NCBI GenBank assembly: GCA_937975765.1
Contig: CALJUR010000032.1
Span: 1 to 64,000, forward strand
Direction: 5' to 3'
DNA: 64,000 bases
Source of the DNA: an uncultured Myxococcales bacterium
GTDB taxonomy: Bacteria > Myxococcota_A > UBA9042 > DTJE01
The notes below the pieces were generated by a model. It saw only the letters and a program-made list of their open reading frames with translations. It was not told the origin of the DNA and did no database searches. Positions within the stretch are counted from its first letter, which is position 1; each line of letters starts with the position of its first letter. A program made the translations under genes and the position numbers. Shown piece by piece: positions 25,469-33,779 of this stretch.

Positions 25469-25521
25469 GGCACGCGGCACCCGGGAAGGGCATCCCGGAT
25501 GCGGGACGGCGAGGCCAGGGG

Positions 25522-25549
25522 TTCCCAGGCCCGGGTTTTTCCCTAGAAT
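25522..25549 (+). promoter_or_regulatory. Candidate promoter of the lipoprotein at 25594
   Basis: TTCCCA (25522-25527), 16 nt, TAGAAT (25544-25549), 44 nt before the ATG. Strong -10, weak -35. Confidence 0.45.
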
Positions 25550-25593
25550 GCGCTCTTCCCGACCGGAAGGCGGGCGGGGACGGAGGAACGGCG

Positions 25594-26445
25594 ATGACCG
25601 GACGGCGGATGCAGTGGGCGCGGGTGATCGGGGTCCTGGTGGTGTCGGGGTTCGCGGCAGCGTGCGGCGGGGACGCCGACCCGTCGGGGGACGCCGACCT
25701 GCCGATGTGGCTGGACGTCGGGGTTGACGCCGGGAGTGACGCGGGGCAGGACGCCGGGCAGGAGACCGCGGGGCAGGACGCGGCGGCCGAGACGACGGAA
25801 GAGGCCGTCGGCCCGGAACTGCCGGCTCCGGACGCGGCGCAGGAAACGGGCCCGGACGCCGCCGTCGATGCGGTTGATGACACCGCGCCCGACGCGGAAG
25901 CCGACGCGTTCTTCGACCCGGGCCCCCCGCCGTGCGACCTGGGGACCGAGAAGTGCTTCGGGGTGGCCGGCGACGGCAGGAAGTGCGGCCAGGCAATCGG
26001 CATCGGCCGCATCCAGGCCGGCGTGCTGCAGAACCACATGGCCAACCCCAAGACCTGGGACGAGGACGACTTCGACAACAACGACGACCTCGACCAGGGG
26101 TGCCGGGATGCCGGCAACGACCTCTTCTACCGGATCTACCTGCTGCCTGGCGAGCAGGTGAACGTGCAGATGGTCCAGGCGGACACGATCGAGATGGTCC
26201 TGAAGGCCTACCGCGGCACGTCCTGCGCAGGCGACGAACCGTCGCTGATCACCTGCCAGGACGAGACGTCGAGCTGCAAGTTCAAGGAAGAGCCGGCGCG
26301 ATGCGGCAACCTCCTGTTCACGGCGGACATCGAGGGCTGGTACACGATCGTGCTGGACGGGAAGACCTCCGACGACCAGGGCCAGCACCTGATCCAGATC
26401 TACCTGATGGGCTGCACCGACGCGAACTGCTGCTGCCCCTATTGA
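25594..26445 (+). CDS. Lipoprotein with Asp/Ala-rich linker and PPC-like domain
   Basis: The product has 283 residues. A signal peptide with lipobox GFAAAC places the lipidated Cys near residue 23. It is followed by an ~85-residue low-complexity linker rich in Asp, Ala, Gly and Glu (DAGSDAGQDAGQE type), a style common in Myxococcota surface lipoproteins. The C-terminal ~170 residues contain six or more paired cysteines. Strands such as DLFYRIYLLPGEQVNVQM and GWYTIVLDG resemble the bacterial pre-peptidase C-terminal (PPC) domain. No enzyme motif. GGAGG lies 6-7 nt before the ATG. Surface display is likely. Confidence 0.72.
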   Translation: MTGRRMQWARVIGVLVVSGFAAACGGDADPSGDADLPMWLDVGVDAGSDAGQDAGQETAGQDAAAETTEEAVGPELPAPDAAQETGPDAAVDAVDDTAPDAEADAFFDPGPPPCDLGTEKCFGVAGDGRKCGQAIGIGRIQAGVLQNHMANPKTWDEDDFDNNDDLDQGCRDAGNDLFYRIYLLPGEQVNVQMVQADTIEMVLKAYRGTSCAGDEPSLITCQDETSSCKFKEEPARCGNLLFTADIEGWYTIVLDGKTSDDQGQHLIQIYLMGCTDANCCCPY

Positions 26446-26469
26446 AATTCAGGGGAATTCAGAGGGAAT

Positions 26470-26590
26470 TCAGGGACAGTCACCATTATTCCTCATTCAA
26501 CCAATTGAATTTCCTACGCAACCTCGCCCCTCTTATCCTGACGTAATCATTTCCAGCAGTTACGTCATCAATAATGGTGACTGTCCCTGA
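26470..26590. repeat. Inverted-repeat element A (MITE/REP-like)
   Basis: The 121-bp AT-richer element is bounded by perfect 21-bp inverted repeats: 26470-26490 (TCAGGGACAGTCACCAT followed by TATT) and its exact reverse complement at 26570-26590. An inner inverted pair, TGACGTAA/TTACGTCA, lies at about 26539-26568. Three tandem AATTCAGGG-type decamers (26446-26476) lead into it. It is homologous to element B at 56808 and sits between two convergent 3' ends. No ORF inside. Confidence 0.85.
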
Positions 26591-26604
26591 TTTGTGATTC
26601 GCGG

Positions 26605-28608
26605 TCAGGCGATGCGGTTCAGGCGGCCGACAAGGCGCCCCGGCCAGCCGAAGGCCGGGGGATCGCCGGGCCCGGGCAACGCGGGCCGCTGCAGTTCGAA
26701 CCCCGCCTCGTCCGGGAACTCCCGGCGCAGGTCCAGCAAGGCCCCAAGCGTCAGGGCCGGCACCCACGCGATATCGGAGTAGAAGGAACCTCGCGGCGAG
26801 GCCCATTGCGACCAGTACGCCCAGTCGGTGTGGTTCGCCTGCTCGGGCTGCCAGCCGTGGAACCGCGCCGACCGGCCCAGCGGGTCCTCGGGGGACGACA
26901 CCAGTTGCGCGCCGTACGCGATCATCCAGCGCGCCACCCGCCGCCAGTGCGCGTCGCCGGTCGCCCTCCACAGCCGCAGGTAGTCCAGCGCAATCGCGAC
27001 GCCGTACGGGTCCAGGTGGTGGTGGGCGACGGACACCGCCGTGCCGCCGGTCGTCCGGAAGCCCCGCCGTCCCAGCGGCGTCCCGGCGGAAAACGGCACG
27101 TCCCAGCCGAAGACCCAGGTGTCCGTGAACCGGGCCGCGCCCAGCGCGCCTCGAAGGTGCGTTTCGTCGCCCGTCTCCCGCCACGCCGCCAGCAGCGCCC
27201 GCAGCACCGCGTGGCCCGCCTCCTTGTCGATGCACAGCGCGTCCAGCGTGTCGCCCGACAGGTCGCCGCGCAGGGCCGACGCCGCGAAGACGCCCGCCGC
27301 CCGCCGCAACGCGTCCAGGTGCCGCGGATCGCCGGTCCGCGCGTGCAGTTCGGCCAGCAACCAAGCGATGTACGCTCCGTTCGTACCGGTGTCGTCCACG
27401 CGCCGGCCGTCCGGCGACCACCACTTGCCCGGGTTGCCGTCCGCCGGCAGGTTCGCCGCGAAGAAGTCCCCCAGGCGGCGCGCGTGGTCGAACCATCGCG
27501 CCCCGTCCCGGCCCGCCTCGCGCGCCTCGTCGGCCAGCCGCAGGAACGCCACGCCCGCCTCGCCCATCATCCGGCAGGACAGATCCTCGCGCCCCGCGTA
27601 CGCCAGGCCCGTCCAGCGCCGCCGCGCGCGCTGCCAGTCCGTGCGGAACAGGCCGTTCGGCAACGCCCCCCGCAGGAAGAAGTCCGCCACCCGGGTCGCC
27701 AGGTCCACCAGCCGAGCTTCGCCCGTCGCCCCCCCGATCCGGTACAGCGACAGCGCCAGTTCCACGTTCCGGCCCAGGAACCCCGCCGACAGCGTGTTCA
27801 GCACCGGCAGGTGCGCCAGGCGGGCCTCGACGAATCCCTCCGCGTCCCCGTCCCGCACGTGCAGGTTCCGCACGACGTGCCCGGCCTTCGCTCCCACGAT
27901 CCCCGCCAGGTCCGGCACCGCCGGTGCCTGGCCCAGCCGCTCCCACCACCACCGCAGCGCCGCGTGCAGCCCGTCCATGCCGCCCGTCGCCGACGCGAAC
28001 ACCACGAACCGCCGCGCCCCCGACCACGCGCCCTCCACGCGCATCGCCCGGTGCACTCCCCGCCGCGGACCGCCGAACGGGTACCACTTGCGACGGTAGG
28101 CCACCGGCTCCTCCGCCAGCGGCCATTCCACCGACAGGTGCAACCGCCCGTCCCGGGCCCGCGTCCGCACGCACGACAGGTCCGCCTCGCGGGCGGCCGG
28201 GATGGTCCACAGCCCGACGCACGCCGCCCCGTCCGACACGAAGGACGCCGACGGCAGCGCGCACCGGTCCTCCCGGAACGCCCACCCGACCTCGGCCCCG
28301 CCCCGCGGGAAGCGCCCCTCGCCCACCCGGTTGCCGTCGTACATCACCGCGGGCACCACCCAGCGCGTCGCCTCGCCGCCCCACGACACGCCGTACGAGG
28401 TCCGCAGCGTCCCCCGCCCCGCGATCCGCCAGGCCCGCTCCACCACGACGATCCGCCCGTCGTCCGCCGTCTCGACGACGCGGTCCTCGACCTCGCCCAG
28501 GCCGTCGAAGGACGCGCGCAGCGACCACCCGTCCCGCACGACGCGGTCCGGCGCCACGACACGCCCGTTCCATTCCAGGAAGGCCTCGGGAGAAGGGAGA
28601 CCGGTCAT
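26605..28608 (-). CDS. Large protein with six-hairpin-glycosidase-like repeats, function unknown
   Basis: The product has 667 residues with no signal peptide. The first ~210 residues are beta-rich; the remainder is a long series of helical hairpins with recurring Trp/Asp/Gly-rich turns (for example TDWQRARRRWTGLAYAGREDLSCRMMGEAG, WWSPDGRRVDDTGTNGAYIAWLLAELHARTGD, ANHTDWAYWSQWASPRGSFYSDIAW). This layout is typical of (alpha/alpha)6-barrel glycoside hydrolases and lyases. No family signature could be fixed, so a carbohydrate-active role is only a suggestion. It starts 43 nt after the FadL-type gene and is probably co-transcribed with it. Confidence 0.6.
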   Translation of the reverse strand: MTGLPSPEAFLEWNGRVVAPDRVVRDGWSLRASFDGLGEVEDRVVETADDGRIVVVERAWRIAGRGTLRTSYGVSWGGEATRWVVPAVMYDGNRVGEGRFPRGGAEVGWAFREDRCALPSASFVSDGAACVGLWTIPAAREADLSCVRTRARDGRLHLSVEWPLAEEPVAYRRKWYPFGGPRRGVHRAMRVEGAWSGARRFVVFASATGGMDGLHAALRWWWERLGQAPAVPDLAGIVGAKAGHVVRNLHVRDGDAEGFVEARLAHLPVLNTLSAGFLGRNVELALSLYRIGGATGEARLVDLATRVADFFLRGALPNGLFRTDWQRARRRWTGLAYAGREDLSCRMMGEAGVAFLRLADEAREAGRDGARWFDHARRLGDFFAANLPADGNPGKWWSPDGRRVDDTGTNGAYIAWLLAELHARTGDPRHLDALRRAAGVFAASALRGDLSGDTLDALCIDKEAGHAVLRALLAAWRETGDETHLRGALGAARFTDTWVFGWDVPFSAGTPLGRRGFRTTGGTAVSVAHHHLDPYGVAIALDYLRLWRATGDAHWRRVARWMIAYGAQLVSSPEDPLGRSARFHGWQPEQANHTDWAYWSQWASPRGSFYSDIAWVPALTLGALLDLRREFPDEAGFELQRPALPGPGDPPAFGWPGRLVGRLNRIA

Positions 28609-28651
28609 GGCCCGTCCCGTGGGGGAGCGACCTGCGGCCGGCGAACGGCGC

Positions 28652-29974
28652 CTATGGCAGCTTGAAGGCCAGGTCCAGCGCGACGTGGTGCATCGAGCCG
28701 TGGCCCTTCCCGTTCGACGGCGGGTTCAGCACGCTGTCCTGGATGTTCAGCATCTCGTACCACGTGCGCTGGTAGGTCAGGCCGACCTGCAGCCAGTCCA
28801 GCGCGCGCCACCGGGCGCCCATCGAGATGCCGTTGTGGCTGCGCGTGATGTTGTCCAGCGACAGGGTGCGGGTGGGTATCGGCGTGGCGTCATGCTGGTA
28901 GCCCAGCATCAGGTCCAGCTGGTCGATCGGCCGGTACATCAGGCCCAGGCTGACGTTCCAGGCATTGTTGTAGTCCTTGGGCGTCCGCATCTCGGTCATG
29001 CCGGCCAGCGGCTTCTTCAGCTTCATGACCTGTTCCTGCAGGGTCTGGTAGTGCCAGTAGAAGACGTCGATGCCGAACTCGACGTTCTTGACGAACTCCC
29101 AGTTCAGGCCGGCCCGCAGCGTGAACGGGATGATGAACTTCGTGGTCTGGTCGACGGTCTCCTTCGACTTGCCCGCCATCTGCGCGGACACCTTGCCGTT
29201 CAGGGTGACGTCGGCGCCGCTGATGAACGAGAAGCCGATGCCCAGCGTCCGGATCGGCCGGAACAGCAGGCCCAGGTTCCAGTCCCAGGTGACGCCCTCG
29301 CCGGTCAGGTCCAGCTTGATGTCCTGCTTGCGCAGCGCCTCGGAATTGTCCCAGCGCAGGTCCGGGTTGGCGTTGACCTTCAGGTTCATGTACTGGCTGC
29401 CCTGCTGGCGCATGTAAACCGCGCTGATGCCGCCACCGATGGACAACTGGTCCACGATCTCGTACGCCACCGCACCGGTCACGTGCACGGCCGCGAAGAA
29501 CCCGGACACCAGGTGGTAGCGGGTCGGCTGGTCCTCGGGCAGGCTGGCCCCGAACAGGTTCGGCGCGTAGGCCGCCACGCCGGCCCGGAACTTCTTCGTG
29601 CCGAAGTCGGACCCGATCGCCAGGTACGGCAGCACGCCCCACGAGGAGGTCGGCTTCAGTTCGGCGTCGTTTTCGATGGTGCCGCGCAGCTTGCCTTCGC
29701 TGTTGTAGAACTTGAACCCCAGGTCCACGAACGTCGCCTGGCCCGCCAGGTAGATGTTGTTGCCCTTCTGCAGCGTCAGGCCGGCCGGGTTGGCGAAGAT
29801 GGCCGTCAGGTCGTCGGGCTTGCCCATCACGGCCATCATGCCGCAGCGGCGCGTCCCGAAATCCGGGGTATGGAACCCGCCCGCCCGCGCGGGTCCGGCC
29901 GCACCGGCCAGCAGCAGCGCGGCGGACACCGCCAGCATTCCACGGGTCCCCAACCGGCCTGCCGACACCGTCAT
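28652..29974 (-). CDS. FadL/OmpP1/TodX-type outer-membrane channel
   Basis: The product has 440 residues. A signal peptide (~1-31, ARAGG) is followed by GGFHTPDFGTRRCGM...AIFANPAGLTLQKGN, the N-terminal hatch motif of FadL-family proteins (NPAGL). Alternating amphipathic strands then run to a terminal aromatic-rich strand ending LAFKLP. FadL barrels import fatty acids, hydrocarbons or other hydrophobic compounds by lateral diffusion. The ATG at 29974 follows GGAGGG. Upstream of the 667-residue gene on one transcript. Confidence 0.85.
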   Translation of the reverse strand: MTVSAGRLGTRGMLAVSAALLLAGAAGPARAGGFHTPDFGTRRCGMMAVMGKPDDLTAIFANPAGLTLQKGNNIYLAGQATFVDLGFKFYNSEGKLRGTIENDAELKPTSSWGVLPYLAIGSDFGTKKFRAGVAAYAPNLFGASLPEDQPTRYHLVSGFFAAVHVTGAVAYEIVDQLSIGGGISAVYMRQQGSQYMNLKVNANPDLRWDNSEALRKQDIKLDLTGEGVTWDWNLGLLFRPIRTLGIGFSFISGADVTLNGKVSAQMAGKSKETVDQTTKFIIPFTLRAGLNWEFVKNVEFGIDVFYWHYQTLQEQVMKLKKPLAGMTEMRTPKDYNNAWNVSLGLMYRPIDQLDLMLGYQHDATPIPTRTLSLDNITRSHNGISMGARWRALDWLQVGLTYQRTWYEMLNIQDSVLNPPSNGKGHGSMHHVALDLAFKLP

Positions 29975-30004
29975 CGAACCCTCCGGCACCATGGACGGAG
30001 GGCG

Positions 30005-30033
30005 ATGCTATCCCTCGTGACGCAACGGGTCAA
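30005..30033 (-). promoter_or_regulatory. Promoter of the FadL-type gene
   Basis: Minus strand: TTGACC (30033-30028), 17 nt, TAGCAT (30010-30005), about 30 nt upstream of the ATG. Confidence 0.7.
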
Positions 30034-30082
30034 CGCGAACTGCACGCTGGCCGGCAATCCCTGCATCCCCGGGAAATTCCAC

Positions 30083-30111
30083 TCGACGGGAGTTGACGCA
30101 GTGCGTATCAT
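30083..30111 (+). promoter_or_regulatory. Candidate promoter of the lipoprotein at 30148
   Basis: TCGACG (30083-30088), 17 nt, TATCAT (30106-30111), 36 nt before the ATG. The better TTGACG at 30093 has no -10 at correct spacing. Confidence 0.45.
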
Positions 30112-30147
30112 TCGCCGGACTTGTTCGCGAGCCTCCCGGAGGTGACG

Positions 30148-30942
30148 ATGGTGCCCTCGCGCTTCGTGCTGCCCTTCTCCGTCCTGGCCGCCGTGCTGTG
30201 CGCCGGCGCGCTGGCGACCTGCGGCCTGGACGAGCACTACACCGGCATGGGAACGGGCGCCCTGCCCGGCGACCCCCTGTATCCCCAGCCGGACGCGACC
30301 GTGAACTGCCCGCCGTGCCAGCAGCAGGACGTGATCGCGGGCGACCTTCCCCAGGTCACGGACAACCTGGCGGGCAAGGCGTTCCGGTTCGACACCCTGA
30401 CCCTCGACAAGCCGCTGTCGGCGGACCTGGCGGCCCTCGTGAACCCGGTGGTGGCCGACCAGATCGGACAGGAACTGATCAACCTGCTGCTGGTCGTGGA
30501 CACCGACGACCGCGACGGCGGCACGCTGGCCGCGCGCCTGGGGACCGGTCCCAAGCCCGCCGCCGCCGGCGCCTACGCGTTCGGCGACGCCCCGAAGTCC
30601 ATCTCCCTGGCCTTCGCGAACCCAGCGTTCCAGTCCGCGGCGGAAACGACCCTGTCGATCACGGTCGAGATGGGCGACGACGACCTGGTCCTGCCGGTGC
30701 AGGCCCTGAAACTGTCGGGCACGATCTCCGTGGACGGGACCACGATCACCGGTGGCGTGCTGACCGGCGCCATCACCCAGGAGGACGGCCAGAAGGTCGC
30801 GATCCCGCTGTACGAGACCCTCGAGAACGCCCTGCTCAGCCAGGACCCGCCAATCGAGCCGGATACCACCGTCGGTCCCGACGCCAAGCCCGCCTGGTCC
30901 TTCCGGGGCACGTTCACGGCCGTCTCCGCCACGGTGAACTAG
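30148..30942 (+). CDS. Hypothetical lipoprotein
   Basis: The 264-residue product has a signal peptide and lipobox ALATC (Cys about 25), then CPPCQQQD and a largely beta-strand body (AETTLSITVEMGDDDLVLPV, KLSGTISVDGTTITGGVLTGAI). It has no recognised domain; the strand pattern suggests a secreted beta-sandwich. GGAGGTGACG immediately precedes the ATG. It is followed 69 nt later by an exported CrtC/AttH-like gene on the same strand and the two may be co-expressed. Confidence 0.65.
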   Translation: MVPSRFVLPFSVLAAVLCAGALATCGLDEHYTGMGTGALPGDPLYPQPDATVNCPPCQQQDVIAGDLPQVTDNLAGKAFRFDTLTLDKPLSADLAALVNPVVADQIGQELINLLLVVDTDDRDGGTLAARLGTGPKPAAAGAYAFGDAPKSISLAFANPAFQSAAETTLSITVEMGDDDLVLPVQALKLSGTISVDGTTITGGVLTGAITQEDGQKVAIPLYETLENALLSQDPPIEPDTTVGPDAKPAWSFRGTFTAVSATVN

Positions 30943-31011
30943 TTCCGCCCGCCGCGCGTCGATGGGCGCCGGCGAACGGTTTCGATTCCACGACGCTTCG
31001 GGAGGTCGATG

Positions 31012-32133
31012 ATGGTCAGCACGACGACACGATTCCTCGACAGGGACCTGGCCACGATCCTGGCGATCGCATTCCTGCTGGCGCCCGCCGCGGGCGAGGC
31101 CAAGGTCAAGGTGGACCGATCGGGCGCGGCCGCGCAGGCGACGTCCACGCTGGACTTCCTGCGCCACCCCGACGGCGCGAAGTACTACACCGAGTCCTGG
31201 ACCTCGATCCTGCAGAGCGACGCCGGCCACATCCTGTACGTCAACTACATGTACACCAACATCGGCGTGACCTCCGGCCGCGCCGCCGTCAGCGTCAACC
31301 TGTCGATGCCCGGCGAGTCCCAGGCGAAGAACTTCGGCTGGGAGTACGACACCGACGACTACAAGGAGAGCTTCGACAACGCGCAGATCCAGATCGGCCC
31401 GCACCAGTTGTCGATGCAGGGCCGTACCGCCCGGTACAAGATCGAGGCGTCCGAGTTCCGCATGAACGTCACGATGAAGGGCTGGACGAACGGCGTGAAG
31501 TTCCACGACGGCCGGATCTGCCTGGACGAGGGCTGCGACGAGTGGGTGACCTCGTTCTTCCACGTTCCGCGCGGCGACTTCGAGGGCGAGATCGCGTTCG
31601 GCGGCCAGCGGATCCGCGTCAAGGGCCAGGGCTACATGGACCACATGGTCAACAACCAGATGAGCAGCAAGTGGTCGTCCCACTGGTGGACCACGCGCTA
31701 CTACGCCCCGGACCACACGGTCGCCTTCTGGGCCTTCAAACTGCGGCCCGACCGCGGCGGCGAGAAGGTCGTCCGGATGGTCGTCACCAACCGGGAGAAG
31801 GTCCTGGCCGTGACCGACGCCGTGACGCTGAAGACCGATACCCCCGTCCGCGACCCGAAGCCCAAGGGCCACTCCTACGACACGGTCTACAACCTCGAGG
31901 TCAAGCGCCCGAGCCTGACGCTGACGGGCACGCTGACGGCCAAGGGGCTGCACGACCGAGACGGCGTGCTGGAACGCCTGCCCTGGGCCCAGCGGACGAT
32001 CGCGCAGGCCGTGGCGGGCAACCCCGTCATCTACCGTTCGCGCGGCGAGGCCAACCTGACCCTGACGCTGGAGGGCGAACCCCCCGTCCCGTTGACCCAG
32101 GGCACGCCCCTGATGGAAGCGATCGTCAACTGA
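31012..32133 (+). CDS. Exported CrtC/AttH/Svf1-like lipocalin-type protein
   Basis: The product has 373 residues with an N-terminal signal segment (~12-28). The body is beta-rich. KGQGYMDHMVNNQMSSKWSSHWWTTRYY followed by HTVAFWAFKLRPD matches the DH-x(n)-W centre of the CrtC/AttH/Svf1 double-lipocalin superfamily, as in the cytosolic relative at 18266. Proteins of this type bind lipophilic ligands; function is unknown here. The ATG at 31012, 5 nt from GGAGGT, is preferred to the adjacent ATG at 31009. Confidence 0.6.
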   Translation: MVSTTTRFLDRDLATILAIAFLLAPAAGEAKVKVDRSGAAAQATSTLDFLRHPDGAKYYTESWTSILQSDAGHILYVNYMYTNIGVTSGRAAVSVNLSMPGESQAKNFGWEYDTDDYKESFDNAQIQIGPHQLSMQGRTARYKIEASEFRMNVTMKGWTNGVKFHDGRICLDEGCDEWVTSFFHVPRGDFEGEIAFGGQRIRVKGQGYMDHMVNNQMSSKWSSHWWTTRYYAPDHTVAFWAFKLRPDRGGEKVVRMVVTNREKVLAVTDAVTLKTDTPVRDPKPKGHSYDTVYNLEVKRPSLTLTGTLTAKGLHDRDGVLERLPWAQRTIAQAVAGNPVIYRSRGEANLTLTLEGEPPVPLTQGTPLMEAIVN

Positions 32134-32187
32134 CCCCCCCCCCCGGCACCCGCCCCGTTCTCCCCTGAGAATCCCTCCTGTTTCCGG

Positions 32188-32223
32188 GCATGATGATTCC
32201 GGATGCGTGCATGCTCTTTTTTT
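32188..32223 (+). terminator. Possible Rho-independent terminator
   Basis: GCATG (32188-32192) pairs with CATGC (32210-32214) around a 17-nt loop and is followed by TC and a run of seven T (32217-32223). The stem is short, but the T-run is exceptional in this GC-rich DNA and lies 55 nt after the stop of the gene at 31012. Confidence 0.4.
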
Positions 32224-32224
32224 G

Positions 32225-32254
32225 TGGACCATTCTCACCCCGTTTGCCTAGAAT
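32225..32254 (+). promoter_or_regulatory. Candidate promoter of the NrfD/cytochrome locus
   Basis: TGGACC (32225-32230), 18 nt, TAGAAT (32249-32254), 51 nt upstream of the first gene. No sigma-54 -24/-12 element was seen here, although the locus encodes a sigma-54 activator. Confidence 0.4.
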
Positions 32255-32305
32255 CGCGGCAGGCACCGTCCGGTGCATCCCGGGCCCGAAACGGCGGAGG
32301 TGGGC

Positions 32306-32953
32306 GTGCAGGCATTGCTGGAATTCACGAGCGGACCGATGTTCCGGCTGGCGCTGGTCGTCGCGGTCCTGGGCATGGCGGCGCAGTTCGTCCAGAACGC
32401 GCTGGTCGTCGCCCGGTCTTCCGCGACCTGGCAGCACGGTGCCAGGGACGTCCTGCGCGCGATCTTCTCCTGGGTGCTGCCGGCCCGCCGCGCCAGGCGC
32501 TTCGGGCTGGCCGGCGAGATCCTGACGTGGATCGTCGCGGCCGGCGTGGTGATCGTCCCGCTGTTCTACCTGGGACACGCCCGCCTGTGGGGCCGCAGCC
32601 TGCACCTGGACTGGCCGGTCGTCCCGGCCGCGGTGTCGGACCTGCTGACGAAGCTGACGATGGTCGCCCTGGCCCTGCTGCTGCTGGTGCGGCTGGCCAA
32701 CTCGCAGTACCGCGCCGTGATGCTGAAGTTCGACTGGCTGCCGATGATCCTGGCCCTGCTGGCGTTCGTGTCGGGCTACCTGGTCGCGCATCCCGGGCGC
32801 AGCCCCCTGTCCCCGGACACGACCGCGCTGATCCACTTCTTCTCGGCCGACGGCCTGCTGCTGACCGTGCCGTTCACCCGCCTGGCGCGTTGCGTCCTGC
32901 TGCCCGACGCGTTCGACAAGGCCATCCAGCATCGCCAGGAGGTGTCGGCATGA
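32306..32953 (+). CDS. NarI/DsrM-like cytochrome b-type membrane subunit
   Basis: The 215-residue polytopic protein has five hydrophobic helices (about 14-32, 70-92, 108-130, 143-160, 180-198). Conserved His residues lie near helix ends, including IHFFSADGLLLTVPFTRLARC, the pattern of the respiratory NarI/DsrM gamma-subunit family that binds haem b and reacts with quinone. The GTG at 32306 follows GGAGGTGGGC. Its stop overlaps the next start (ATGA). It is placed as the quinone-side subunit of the complex encoded downstream; haem ligation is inferred. Confidence 0.72.
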   Translation: MQALLEFTSGPMFRLALVVAVLGMAAQFVQNALVVARSSATWQHGARDVLRAIFSWVLPARRARRFGLAGEILTWIVAAGVVIVPLFYLGHARLWGRSLHLDWPVVPAAVSDLLTKLTMVALALLLLVRLANSQYRAVMLKFDWLPMILALLAFVSGYLVAHPGRSPLSPDTTALIHFFSADGLLLTVPFTRLARCVLLPDAFDKAIQHRQEVSA

Positions 32954-33777
32954 AGGCCATCCTCACGGACGTGACGAAGTGCATCGGCTGCGAGCGCTGC
33001 GTGGAGGCGTGTCGCGTGGCCAACGACCTGGGCACCGTGCTGCCCTTCCGCTGGCTGCTGGACGACGGGCTGTCCGCCGTGCGCTGGTGCTCGGTCCTGC
33101 GCAAGGACGGGAAGTTCGTCCGCAAGCAGTGCATGCACTGCATCCAGCCCGCGTGCGTGTCGGCGTGCCCCGTGGGCGCGCTGCAGAAGACCGGGGAAGG
33201 CCCGGTCACCTACGACTCGGACAAGTGCCTGGGCTGCCGCTACTGCATGATGTCCTGCCCGTTCGGCATCCCGCGGTACGACTGGGAGTCCGCCGTTCCC
33301 TACGTGCGCAAGTGCCAGATGTGCTTCCAGGACCGCGTGTCGAAGGGCGTCCAGCCCGGGTGCACTGCGGCGTGCCCGGTCGGCGCCACGATCTTCGGCG
33401 AGCGCGACGAACTGCTGGCCGAGGCGAAGAAGCGCATCGCGGAGGCGCCGGACCGCTACCTGCCGACCGTATTCGGCGAGCACGAGGTGGGCGGCACGTG
33501 CGTGCTGTACCTGGCCCCGATGCAACTGGACCTGCTGACGCTGGGCAACAAGCTGGACGAGCGCCCGATGCCGGCACGCACCGCGACGGCGATGGGAGCC
33601 GTGCCCCCGGTGTTCGTGACGATGGGCGCCCTGATGACGGGCATCTACTGGGTGATCGAGCGGCGCATCCGGATGCAGCACGAGAAGGCCGCGAAGGAGG
33701 GACGCCCGTTGCCGGACGCTCACGGCGGCCACGGGCACGACACGCCGCACGACGCCCGCGACGGGAAGGAGGGCTGA
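32950..33777 (+). CDS. HybA/DsrO-like multi-[4Fe-4S] ferredoxin with C-terminal membrane anchor
   Basis: The product has 275 residues. Four ferredoxin-type Cys clusters are visible: CIGCERCVEAC, CMHCIQPACVSACP, CLGCRYCMMSCP and CQMCF...CTAACP. This is the standard arrangement of the beta subunit in molybdopterin, hydrogenase-2 and Qrc-type complexes. A hydrophobic helix near 218-236 and a His-rich tail (HGGHGHDTPH) follow. No Tat signal is present, which would place the clusters in the cytoplasm. It pairs with the NrfD protein two bases downstream. Confidence 0.88.
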   Translation: MKAILTDVTKCIGCERCVEACRVANDLGTVLPFRWLLDDGLSAVRWCSVLRKDGKFVRKQCMHCIQPACVSACPVGALQKTGEGPVTYDSDKCLGCRYCMMSCPFGIPRYDWESAVPYVRKCQMCFQDRVSKGVQPGCTAACPVGATIFGERDELLAEAKKRIAEAPDRYLPTVFGEHEVGGTCVLYLAPMQLDLLTLGNKLDERPMPARTATAMGAVPPVFVTMGALMTGIYWVIERRIRMQHEKAAKEGRPLPDAHGGHGHDTPHDARDGKEG

Positions 33778-33779
33778 CC

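Noticed and set aside
32134..32305. Sigma-54 promoter upstream of the cytochrome locus
   Set aside because: No GG-N10-GC pair of the right form was found; a sigma-70-like candidate with TAGAAT fits better.
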